NCBI RefSeq assembly: GCF_000169435.1
Contig: NZ_AAYB01000004.1
Span: forward strand, 124,001-188,000
Reading direction: 5' to 3'
Length of the DNA: 64,000 nt
DNA from: Roseobacter sp. CCS2
GTDB lineage: Bacteria > Pseudomonadota > Alphaproteobacteria > Rhodobacterales > Rhodobacteraceae
Shown here: in pieces, positions 25,881 through 33,637 of the stretch
Numbering within the stretch: position 1 is the first letter of the stretch
How the letters are laid out: each line of letters begins with the position of its first letter
The notes under the pieces: model-generated
What the model saw: the letters and a program-made list of their open reading frames with translations, nothing else
Told to the model about the DNA's origin: nothing
Database searches by the model: none
Made by a program: the position numbers and the translations under genes

Positions 25881-26213
25881 ATGAATGTGCGTGAAGGTGT
25901 TCCGGATACACCAAAGAAGTGCTCCGTTGAGGCGACGGTCGCTGTGATCGGAGGCAAATGGAAACCCATATTGATGTTTCATCTCGTATCCGGCGAAAAG
26001 CGTTTCTCCGAGTTGAAGCGGTTGCTGCCACAAACCTCTGATCGGATGCTGACACGGTCTTTGCGAGAACTTGAAGACGATGAACTCGTCAAACGAGAGG
26101 TCGTTGCAGAAGTCCCTGTGCGCGTGACCTATTCGCTCACTAAAGATGGCAGGTCTTTGATACCCGTTCTCAACGCAATGAGCGATTGGGGTGCGACACG
26201 AGAGTTTCTTTGA
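25881..26213 (+). CDS. HxlR-family transcriptional regulator
   Basis: The 110-residue MarR-like winged-helix protein carries the HxlR signature CSVEATVAVIGGKWKPILMF near residue 14. The recognition region is RFSELKRLLPQTSDRMLTRS and the wing region VPVRVTYSLTKDGRSL. The conserved Cys at the start of the motif is the residue that senses quinones, aldehydes or disulfide stress in studied family members. The start at 25881 follows AAAGGAAG. It probably regulates the divergent SnoaL gene. The 83 bp between them contain interrupted inverted elements (TTTTCCG with CGGAAAA at 25813 and 25861). Confidence 0.88.
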   Translation: MNVREGVPDTPKKCSVEATVAVIGGKWKPILMFHLVSGEKRFSELKRLLPQTSDRMLTRSLRELEDDELVKREVVAEVPVRVTYSLTKDGRSLIPVLNAMSDWGATREFL

Positions 26214-26315
26214 TCTCAAAAGCAATTCGTCAAACTAGATTATCAGAGCGGCCGTTGGTTCAGGCCGCAGCATCATGCACTTCGGGCTCAAAGCGCACCT
26301 TAGCGCTTCACGTCA

Positions 26316-27386
26316 TTATCTATCCGCAAACACAAAACATCGGTCCCGTCGGATCATCAGCCACAATGGCATGCCGGGCTTGGGCAGGAACACCGATGGC
26401 ACCACGGCTTTCAAAATTGACCCGTCGAAATCCATGCGGAATTCCACCAGGCTTGACGCCCCCATAAACCTTGCCCGTTCGACCACACCCCTTGCGGCTG
26501 TGCCTTCGGCGGGTGTTGGGCTGGGGCCGCGACCGGCGCGGTCAAATTCGATTTTGATGTGCTGTGGGCGGATCACGATATTGACATCTGTTCCATCGGG
26601 GACGCCAGGGGCAAGGAACTGACCAAAGGGCGTATCGGTCAATGCCCCCTCAACCTTGCCTTTGATCACATTGATATCACTAAAGAAAGCGGCGGCATCA
26701 ATATCTGTGGGCGCGTTGTAGATGTTGTAAGGCGCACCGCGTTGTACGATCTTGCCGTTGCGCATCAGCGCGATCTCATCGGCCATGCGCATCGCCTCGC
26801 CCGGTTCATGCGTGACCAGCAAAACAGCGGTGCCTTCGCTTTTCAGCACCTCAAGTGTTTCATCGCGGATATCATCGCGCAGGCGATCATCAAGGCCCGA
26901 AAATGGTTCATCCATCAACATGATCTGCGGGCGCGGGGCCAGCGCGCGGGCCAATGCAACACGTTGCTGTTCGCCACCCGACAATTGATGGGGGTAATCA
27001 TCAATGTGGGATGACATACCGACCTTGCCCAGCAATTGATGCACCCGGTCCGTCACCTTGCGGCCTGCCAACCCAAAAGCCACATTCTGGCCCACGGTCA
27101 GATGCGGAAACAGCGCAAAATCCTGAAACATCAGCCCGATATTGCGTTGCTCAGGCGGCAGCGACATGCCGTTGTCGCAGACCAGCCTGCCATCAACGTG
27201 GATCGACCCGGTATCTTGGCTTTCAACCCCGGCGATGATGCGCAAAGTTGTTGATTTTCCACAGCCTGACGGCCCCAAAAGGCACGTCACCTGCCCCGGC
27301 ATGACCGTGAGATTAACGTCATCAACCACCCGGCGGCCGCCAAAATCTTTGACGATATTCCTGATCTCAAGGCGGGGGGTGTTCAT
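26316..27386 (-). CDS. ABC importer ATPase with TOBE domain (orphan, FbpC/PotA-like)
   Basis: This 356-residue ATP-binding subunit has Walker A GPSGCGKSTTLR, the Q-loop MFQDFALFPHLTV, the signature LSGGEQQRVALARAL, Walker B IMLMDEPFSGLD and the switch His in LLVTHEPGEAMR. A C-terminal TOBE-like region follows (VNIVIRPQHIKIEFD). The pattern is that of iron(III), thiamine or polyamine importers. No permease or binding-protein gene is adjacent, so its partners lie elsewhere or have been lost. The ATG at 27386 matches the family start. The 102 bp after its stop, to the convergent HxlR gene, hold nothing clear. Confidence 0.88.
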   Translation of the reverse strand: MNTPRLEIRNIVKDFGGRRVVDDVNLTVMPGQVTCLLGPSGCGKSTTLRIIAGVESQDTGSIHVDGRLVCDNGMSLPPEQRNIGLMFQDFALFPHLTVGQNVAFGLAGRKVTDRVHQLLGKVGMSSHIDDYPHQLSGGEQQRVALARALAPRPQIMLMDEPFSGLDDRLRDDIRDETLEVLKSEGTAVLLVTHEPGEAMRMADEIALMRNGKIVQRGAPYNIYNAPTDIDAAAFFSDINVIKGKVEGALTDTPFGQFLAPGVPDGTDVNIVIRPQHIKIEFDRAGRGPSPTPAEGTAARGVVERARFMGASSLVEFRMDFDGSILKAVVPSVFLPKPGMPLWLMIRRDRCFVFADR

Positions 27387-27458
27387 GGGGGCGGGCGTAT
27401 CCCTGACGAAAACATTAAGGTATAGCGCACCTAACAACAGTTGGACGGCGGGGCAAGG

Positions 27459-28580
27459 TCAGGTCAGCACGAAAGGCAGGCGCGCCATGACCCGCCCGTT
27501 CACTTGGGCATGAAGCTGGTGCGGCCCGGGATAAAGCCGAAAGGTCGTCGCATTATCCTTGAAGACATGGCGCTTGGTCAGGACAAGTGGCACCCCGGCC
27601 TTGGCATCGACCACTTTCAATTTAAAGACTTTTGGGGCCTGCGCGCCATTGGCCTTCATGAAATCAATCACGTAATCAATAATCAATGGCGCGTCAGTTT
27701 CCGGCGTGATTGTCATACGAATTTCGGCCGTATCGCCGCGCGTAACTGTGTCCGGCGTGATCGCGAAATTCGTCAAGCTGAGTTTGACATTATGGTCATA
27801 CCCCAAATGCGCCATCGCCCCCGCATGTCCGGCTTTGATCAGGCCGCGCAGCGCGTGTTTGCGCATCCATGTCAGTTCCTTGCCATCCTGCACCCCTGCC
27901 TTTTGCCAAGCAGACAGGCGATCAATCACCAGATCTGGGTCTTTTTTCGTAATATCGTTCAAATGGTTGGCGACTGATCGGGTGACAAATCTTGTCCGGT
28001 CCCCATGCAATGCATCCAGCAAAGGAAGGGTCTGCGCAGGTGTAAGTCCGACGGCCTGTCCCCAAGGCAGTTTCGGCCGCGTCCCTTCACTGACCAGCCT
28101 GCGCACATGATAGCTGTCATGGCAGGCCCAATCGTCCCGCATCCGCGCCAAAGTTTCATCCGGCCAACGGTTCAGGAACGCCCGAACCGAAAACTCCATC
28201 GAAAAGCGCTGTGTGATCGCGGTAAGCATGTCCAGCGAACGTGACAAATGCGCGTCCAGCCCGTGCTTTTCCACGTAAACGCCCAAGGGCGCATAGATGA
28301 AATGGCCAAAATCATCATCGCTGAGGCTTGGGTCCAGTGGTGGCGGCAATGCCCGCAGGATTGCGTCGCTGGCGCTTGGAAAATCGTCTGGCAGATAATC
28401 TGCCAAAACCTGCGCGATCAGATTGATCCGCTCTTTCAAAGCCAAAGGGCCCATTTGCGAAACGACGTCTTGCACGAAAGGGGCGGACGCGAACACGCCC
28501 GCCTTTTCGAAATGTTGCCCCAACTGCCCCACTGTTGTTGGATTGAATAGCTGATCGTTGAGGCTGAAACCCTGTGCCAT
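27459..28580 (-). CDS. DNA alkylation repair (AlkD/HEAT-like) protein
   Basis: This 373-residue all-helical protein begins SLNDQLFNPTTVGQLGQHFE. A run of HEAT-like helices follows, with RFSMEFSVRAFLNRWPDETL, HYVRRLVSEGTRP-like sequence (DSYHVRRLVSEGTRPKLPWG) and SVANHLNDITKKDPDLVID. This is the pattern of the DNA alkylation repair family related to AlkC/AlkD glycosylases. The last 110 residues are beta-rich (VKLSLTNFAITPDTVTRGD), an Ig-like extension as in some AlkC-type members. Substrate activity cannot be judged by eye. The start at 28580 overlaps the SDR stop (ATGA). Confidence 0.82.
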   Translation of the reverse strand: MAQGFSLNDQLFNPTTVGQLGQHFEKAGVFASAPFVQDVVSQMGPLALKERINLIAQVLADYLPDDFPSASDAILRALPPPLDPSLSDDDFGHFIYAPLGVYVEKHGLDAHLSRSLDMLTAITQRFSMEFSVRAFLNRWPDETLARMRDDWACHDSYHVRRLVSEGTRPKLPWGQAVGLTPAQTLPLLDALHGDRTRFVTRSVANHLNDITKKDPDLVIDRLSAWQKAGVQDGKELTWMRKHALRGLIKAGHAGAMAHLGYDHNVKLSLTNFAITPDTVTRGDTAEIRMTITPETDAPLIIDYVIDFMKANGAQAPKVFKLKVVDAKAGVPLVLTKRHVFKDNATTFRLYPGPHQLHAQVNGRVMARLPFVLT

Positions 28581-29359
28581 CAGATGGTTGCGTTGATCGC
28601 GCCGCCGTCCAGCACGATGTTCTGGCCCACGATAAAGCCTGCATGCTGTGAACACAGGAAAGCACACATCGCGCCGAATTCTTCCTTGGTGCCATAGCGG
28701 CGGGCGGGAATTGTCGCCTCGCGGTTTGCTTTGGCCTGCGCCATGTCGATGCCTTGTGCCTTGGACACGCCCGTATCAAGGCTGATCGCGCGGTCAGTGG
28801 CATGGATGCCCGGCAGCATGTTGTTCACGTTCACGCCAAACTGCGCCACCTGACGGGCGGTGCCTGCAGCATAGCCGGTCAGTCCCGCGCGCGCGGAATT
28901 CGACAGGCCCAGTTGCGGGATTGGCGCTTTTACTGACCCGGATGTGATGTTCACCACCCGGCCCCAACCTTTGTCAATCATGCCTGGCATCAGTGCTTTC
29001 ATCAGCGCGATGGGCGCCAGCATATTGGCGTCCAGTGCGGCGATGAAATCATCCCGGTCCCAGTCAGACCACAGGCCCGGCGGCGGGCCACCGGCGTTAT
29101 TTACCAAAATATCGACGCCTTTGGCGGCGTCCAGCAAGGTCGCTTGCCCGTCTGAGCTTGAAACATCTGCGGCCACCGCAACCACATCAACGCCATAGGT
29201 ATCGCGGATATGTGTCGCTGTCTCTTCCAGCGCCTCGGCTCCGCGGGCGTTCAGCACCAGATCAACGCCCGCCGCGGCCAACGCCTCGGCGCAGCCACGT
29301 CCCAGACCCTTTGACGATGCACACACAAGTGCGCGTTTTCCCTTAATCCCAAGATCCAT
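28580..29359 (-). CDS. SDR-family oxidoreductase lacking the usual Tyr-Lys pair
   Basis: The 259-residue Rossmann protein has the glycine motif CASSKGLGRGCAEAL and NNAGG near residue 90. After the catalytic Ser (NITSGS) it shows LGLSNSARAGLTGYA where classical SDRs have YxxxK. Tyr and Lys are thus replaced by Asn/Ser and Arg. A subgroup of 3-oxoacyl-ACP-reductase-like SDRs is known to carry this change, and its chemistry is uncertain. The ATG at 29359 is preceded by AAAGGA; the frame up to 29425 is an extension without family features. It is co-transcribed with the DNA alkylation repair gene. Confidence 0.85.
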   Translation of the reverse strand: MDLGIKGKRALVCASSKGLGRGCAEALAAAGVDLVLNARGAEALEETATHIRDTYGVDVVAVAADVSSSDGQATLLDAAKGVDILVNNAGGPPPGLWSDWDRDDFIAALDANMLAPIALMKALMPGMIDKGWGRVVNITSGSVKAPIPQLGLSNSARAGLTGYAAGTARQVAQFGVNVNNMLPGIHATDRAISLDTGVSKAQGIDMAQAKANREATIPARRYGTKEEFGAMCAFLCSQHAGFIVGQNIVLDGGAINATI

Positions 29360-29481
29360 ATCGGCCGTCCTTTCTGTATTGCTTGATCTGGACCTAGCAT
29401 CCGACATTGCCTTGAGCAAACCCATCAGGACAGAATTCTGTGGCTTGGCCTGACGGGCGCAGCAGTGTAACCCCTTTTGCC

Positions 29482-30444
29482 ATGCCCCAACGCCCCATCA
29501 CTATTGATGTCCTGCATGCCACACAGATTACCGTCAGCGGTGGTGTGATGCGCGGTGAACCCCTGTCATTCGCCGATGAGCTGGTGATGGACGATATCTT
29601 TGAGATGGCGAGCGGGGCATCAACCACCGAACTTGATCTGCTTGCAGACGAAACAGGGCTGCGTCTGGCCAGCGGACCACAAAATACGGTGCATCTGGAC
29701 AGTTGCCTGACCATGATGGCCCCCGATGGCAGCACCCATGAGGCGCTGATCTTGGTTGAAATCGACGATAACACTGCGGCGGACATCTTTTTGCTGCCAT
29801 TGGGGGAACTTTTGCCCTTGGTTGATTATCGCCTTGTCGGGATTGAGCGCCACACCGCCACCCGCCGCTTTGCCGAAGCAGCCAGCGGGTCTTTTGCGTT
29901 GGGTACGCGCATTACCATGGGTGATGGTCGTATGCGCCCGATTGAGGCCCTGGCAGCGGGTGATATGGTGCTGACGCGCGACGCAGGCCGCCAACCGATC
30001 CGCCATATCGGCCAAGCGACGTTGCGCGCCACCGGACGCTTTGCGCCAGTCGTGATCACCAAAGGCACGCTTCATAATGATCGCGATCTGGTGGTGCGCC
30101 CCGACCACCGCTTGTTCATTTATCAGCGCGAGGATCATCTGGGGGCGGGCCGTCCCGAGGTGTTGATCAAAGCGCGCCATTTGGTCGACCACAGCACGGT
30201 CTTGCGCCGCCGTGGCGGTTTTGTGGATTATTATCAACTGATCTTTGATCAGCATCATATCATCTATGCTGAAGGCATTGGTGCCGAATCCCACCTGATC
30301 GGCCCGCACACACGCCATGCATTGCCTGCTGGTGTGGCTTCACCCGATCATGCCCACAGGCCGCACCTTGACTATGAGGTGAACACCAGCCTGATCCCGA
30401 ATGAAACTGCCGCATCGCTGTTGCGCAAGGCGTCATCCCGCTAG
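29482..30444 (+). CDS. Hint-domain protein with Ser at the nucleophile position
   Basis: The protein has about 320 residues. The N-terminal half (PITIDVLHATQITVSGGVMR onward) is a domain shared by Roseobacter Hint proteins. The Hint (hedgehog/intein) domain starts near GSFALGTRITMGDGRMRPIE, then AGDMVLTRDAG, and later VVRPDHRLFIYQRED and YYQLIFDQHHIIYAEGI. Hint domains self-cleave by N-S acyl shift at a Cys. From memory, relatives read ACVSFTRGT where this protein reads ASGSFALGT, so the nucleophile Cys is missing. A GTG at 29440 with AGGA upstream is an alternative start. It overlaps the convergent lipoprotein gene by 4 bp. Confidence 0.8.
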   Translation: MPQRPITIDVLHATQITVSGGVMRGEPLSFADELVMDDIFEMASGASTTELDLLADETGLRLASGPQNTVHLDSCLTMMAPDGSTHEALILVEIDDNTAADIFLLPLGELLPLVDYRLVGIERHTATRRFAEAASGSFALGTRITMGDGRMRPIEALAAGDMVLTRDAGRQPIRHIGQATLRATGRFAPVVITKGTLHNDRDLVVRPDHRLFIYQREDHLGAGRPEVLIKARHLVDHSTVLRRRGGFVDYYQLIFDQHHIIYAEGIGAESHLIGPHTRHALPAGVASPDHAHRPHLDYEVNTSLIPNETAASLLRKASSR

Positions 30445-31049
30445 GGTGTATCAGTTTCCTCCATTGTGATGACCAGCGTGCCGCTGCGCATGACACCGTT
30501 TTGATCAATCTCAGCCTCAAGATCTGCGCCTGACAACGCTGCGGTCGGATTACCCAGCAGAACAGCAGTAAGCGTACCATCAAATCCCAAGGTTTGATCG
30601 CCCTCGCTCAGTGTACCTGCATAGTTTAACGGCATATTTTGCCCTACCGTATTGCCTTGCAGGGAAATACGGCCGTCATAATCGACCACATCATCAGTTC
30701 TGTTTGTTCCAAAGGTGTTTTCAATGGCACCCGTCGCGTTACCGTTGTCAAAATCAACCCGCAGCGATGCATCGCCGAAAATAACCAGTGGCGCGGTCCC
30801 CGTCTCAACCCGGATCGTGCCAGAGCCGGAAAAATCCAGCGCCCCCGCAGTTGGGACGTTTGCATCATTTGTCGTTGGCATTCCCATCACGCCAGCCCCC
30901 GGATCCCCCAGAACCCGCAACTTTTGCGCTTCATACACATCCAATCGGGCAAGGCGCGGATCGACGCCGCTGCCACCACCACCACCGCCCCCGCCACCAC
31001 AGGCGGCAAGGTTCAACAGGAAGAATAAGGTTATTGTCGCACGTTGCAT
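30441..31049 (-). CDS. Gly-rich lipoprotein, possibly TbpB-like barrel
   Basis: This 202-residue protein has a lipoprotein signal peptide (TITLFFLLNLAAC) directly followed by nine glycines, a common flexible tether in surface lipoproteins. The rest is beta-rich: GALDFSGSGTIRVETG, then ASLRVDFDNGNATGAIENTF, a spacing that recalls the C-terminal barrel of transferrin-binding-protein-like lipoproteins. That resemblance is weak and no ligand can be named. The gene is convergent with and overlaps the Hint-protein gene, and is divergent from prfC. Confidence 0.7.
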   Translation of the reverse strand: MQRATITLFFLLNLAACGGGGGGGGGSGVDPRLARLDVYEAQKLRVLGDPGAGVMGMPTTNDANVPTAGALDFSGSGTIRVETGTAPLVIFGDASLRVDFDNGNATGAIENTFGTNRTDDVVDYDGRISLQGNTVGQNMPLNYAGTLSEGDQTLGFDGTLTAVLLGNPTAALSGADLEAEIDQNGVMRSGTLVITMEETDTP

Positions 31050-31149
31050 GGCACCCCTCCATCGCGAGGTTTAACAACAACTCCCAAATCTTCGGTTAAG
31101 CCCGTCGCGAAGATTGCCCTTTGCGCCCCAACCGCATAAAGCGTGGCTC

Positions 31150-32745
31150 ATGACAAATCGCCCCGACCTGCCCCCTGAAATCGCCCGTCGCCGGACCTTT
31201 GCGATCATCTCGCACCCGGACGCGGGCAAGACGACGCTGACTGAAAAGTTTTTGCTTTATGGTGGCGCGATCCAGATGGCAGGACAGGTGCGCGCCAAGG
31301 GCGAGGCGCGGCGCACGCGGTCGGACTTTATGCAGATGGAAAAGGACCGGGGGATTTCTGTTTCGGCCTCTGCCATGTCATTTGATTTTGAAAAATACCG
31401 CTTCAATCTGGTGGATACGCCCGGACACTCGGATTTTTCCGAAGATACGTACCGCACGCTGACGGCTGTTGATGCCGCTGTCATGGTGATTGACGGGGCT
31501 AAGGGCGTGGAAAGCCAGACGCAAAAGCTGTTTGAGGTTTGCCGCCTGCGCGACCTGCCGATCCTGACGTTTTGTAACAAGATGGATCGCGAAAGCCGCG
31601 ATACGTTTGAGATTATTGATGAAATTCAGGAAAACCTTGCGATTGATGTGACCCCTGCGTCCTGGCCCATCGGCGTGGGGCGCGAGTTTATGGGATGTTA
31701 TGACATCCTGCGTGATAAGCTGGAAATCATGGATCGTGCTGACCGTAACAAGGTCGCCGAAAGTATCCAGATCAGTGGTTTGGATGATCCCAAACTGGCA
31801 GAGCATGTACCTGCGCATCTGCTGGAAAAATTCCTTGAAGAGATTGAGATGGCAAAAGAACTGCTGCCAACGCTTGATCCCGAGGCACTGCTCAACGGGT
31901 CGATGACGCCAATCTGGTTTGGCTCTGCGATGAACTCGTTCGGAGTAAAGGAACTGATGGATGGCCTGGCCACCTACGGCCCTGAACCACAGGTGCAAAC
32001 CGCACAGCCGCGCAATATTGCGCCCGAGGAAAAGAAAGTTGCGGGCTTTGTGTTTAAGGTGCAGGCCAACATGGATCCCAAACACCGCGACCGGGTGGCG
32101 TTCCTGCGTTTGGCGTCAGGTCACTTTGAACGTGGAATGAAGTTGACGCACGTGCGCAGCAAAAAGCAAATGGCGATCACAAACCCTGTGCTATTCCTTG
32201 CAGCGGACCGTGAGTTGGCGGAAGAGGCATGGGCGGGCGATATCATCGGCATCCCCAACCACGGCCAATTGCGCATCGGCGATACACTGACCGAGGGTGA
32301 GGCGCTGCGTGTGTCCGGCATCCCGTCATTTGCACCCGAACTGCTGCAAACCTGCCGCGCGGGTGATCCGATGAAAGCCAAGCACCTTGAAAAGGCACTG
32401 ATGCAGTTTGCCGAAGAAGGGGCCGCAAAAGTGTTCAAACCCACCTTCGGGTCCGGTTTCATCGTGGGCGTCGTGGGGGCCTTGCAATTCGAGGTGCTCG
32501 CCAGCCGGATTGAGATGGAGTACGGGCTGCCGGTCCGGTTTGAAGTGTCCCAGTTCACCTCGGCCCGTTGGGTGACCGGTGACAAAGACGCCGTGGATAA
32601 ATTCGCCGATGCCAACAAACAACACATCGCGACCGACAATGACGGGGACACTGTGTTCCTGACGCGGCTGCAATGGGACATCGACCGGGTCGGACGGGAT
32701 TACCCGGATGTGACGCTGACAGCGACGAAAGAGATGATGGTTTAG
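31150..32745 (+). CDS. prfC: Peptide chain release factor 3
   Basis: This 531-residue translational GTPase removes RF1 and RF2 from the ribosome after termination. G1 is AIISHPDAGKTTLTEKFL, G2 includes GISVSASAMSF, G3 is LVDTPGHSDFSEDTYRTL, and G4 is TFCNKMDRESRD. The C-terminal domains III follow (FGSGFIVGVVGALQFEVLAS). The start at 31150 (MTNRPDLPPEIARRRTFAII) agrees with the family. A start at 31114 is possible but adds no conserved sequence. No strong Shine-Dalgarno is visible. Confidence 0.95.
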   Translation: MTNRPDLPPEIARRRTFAIISHPDAGKTTLTEKFLLYGGAIQMAGQVRAKGEARRTRSDFMQMEKDRGISVSASAMSFDFEKYRFNLVDTPGHSDFSEDTYRTLTAVDAAVMVIDGAKGVESQTQKLFEVCRLRDLPILTFCNKMDRESRDTFEIIDEIQENLAIDVTPASWPIGVGREFMGCYDILRDKLEIMDRADRNKVAESIQISGLDDPKLAEHVPAHLLEKFLEEIEMAKELLPTLDPEALLNGSMTPIWFGSAMNSFGVKELMDGLATYGPEPQVQTAQPRNIAPEEKKVAGFVFKVQANMDPKHRDRVAFLRLASGHFERGMKLTHVRSKKQMAITNPVLFLAADRELAEEAWAGDIIGIPNHGQLRIGDTLTEGEALRVSGIPSFAPELLQTCRAGDPMKAKHLEKALMQFAEEGAAKVFKPTFGSGFIVGVVGALQFEVLASRIEMEYGLPVRFEVSQFTSARWVTGDKDAVDKFADANKQHIATDNDGDTVFLTRLQWDIDRVGRDYPDVTLTATKEMMV

Positions 32746-32755
32746 GGAGAGACGT

Positions 32756-33490
32756 TTGAGCGAAAAGCCTGAAACCTTCCCCGGTGGCATCGCATCCTTG
32801 CTGCCGCAGTATCAAAAGCGCCGCGCCTTGCTGACGGGCGCGGATTTACCGTCGCAGGATGTGGATTTCAAAGCGCTGGCCGCGATGCCCCTGCCCCCGC
32901 AGGTGATGCCGCGCCCCGATGGCCTGAGCCGCACGGACAAGAAGCGTCATATGCTTTTGGGTGAACTGGCAGGTCATAGTGAACTGGCCTTGTTACACGG
33001 CCTTCTGATTTCACATCTGCGCAAGCACAGCTACCCTGATCGCGCACCGGCCCTGTTCCTGCGGCTGTGGGCCGAAGAAGAGGCATGGTTGCTGGAAAAC
33101 CTACCGACACGCTGGTTAATCTCGGCCGTCATTACATTTGCTGAACATGGAACAACAGAGGCTGACCGCAACCTCGCCGCCCGCATGAACATGCTGTTTT
33201 CGCTGATGAAAATCTATGAGGCCGAGCGCTGTTTTTCGGGTAATGCCGCGCAAGAGCCGTTTCGCACTCAAAACCGCAATAAATCGCCCTTGCCGATGGG
33301 GATGAGGGATTTCTCAGTCCTGCAAGGTGATCTAGAAGCACATCTGCTGGCCCCCCTTTGGCGGGACGCCGAAAGAGCACCCAATATTGGCAACCTCACC
33401 CGCCACCTGCTTAACACGCTGAACACAGACGACGGCACCGTCTTTCGCCGCTTTGCCATCATGCGCGCGCGGGCTGCGAAAAACCAATGA
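32756..33490 (+). CDS. Conserved hypothetical protein
   Basis: I do not recognise this 244-residue, apparently soluble and helical protein. It starts with TTG (SEKPETFPGG follows) 10 bp after prfC, with AGGGAGA placed correctly in front, so a TTG start is likely. Visible segments are GELAGHSELALLHGLLISHL, RLWAEEEAWLLENLPTRWLI and LLAPLWRDAERAPNIGNLTR. There is no signal peptide, membrane helix or obvious catalytic motif. Its position suggests co-transcription with prfC; nothing ties it to translation beyond that. Confidence 0.72.
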   Translation: MSEKPETFPGGIASLLPQYQKRRALLTGADLPSQDVDFKALAAMPLPPQVMPRPDGLSRTDKKRHMLLGELAGHSELALLHGLLISHLRKHSYPDRAPALFLRLWAEEEAWLLENLPTRWLISAVITFAEHGTTEADRNLAARMNMLFSLMKIYEAERCFSGNAAQEPFRTQNRNKSPLPMGMRDFSVLQGDLEAHLLAPLWRDAERAPNIGNLTRHLLNTLNTDDGTVFRRFAIMRARAAKNQ

Positions 33491-33606
33491 ACGTGGGGGC
33501 ATAACGGGGCTCATCTTGACGCACAGCGCCTTATCCGGTATCGGCACCTACGGCTTGAAAAGGCCCACGACGCGGGACGCTTGGCACAATGCGTCCTTTC
33601 ACTTAA

Positions 33607-33624
33607 ATGCGGACCGATCCGCAT
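33607..33624 (+). promoter_or_regulatory. Leader hairpin before the RNA helicase gene
   Basis: ATGCGGA-ccga-TCCGCAT is a perfect 7 bp stem with a 4-base loop. It ends four bases before the AGGA ribosome-binding site (33629) of the helicase. A stem so close could hinder or tune translation initiation. Confidence 0.5.
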
Positions 33625-33637
33625 GTATAGGACGTAT

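Noticed and set aside
25798-26055. Upstream extension of the SnoaL-like gene
   Set aside because: It would cover the HxlR gene on the other strand and loses the signal peptide at the N-terminus.
30959-31014. CCACCA-type simple repeat as a possible tandem repeat element
   Set aside because: It encodes the poly-glycine tether of the lipoprotein at 30441-31049 and needs no other explanation.
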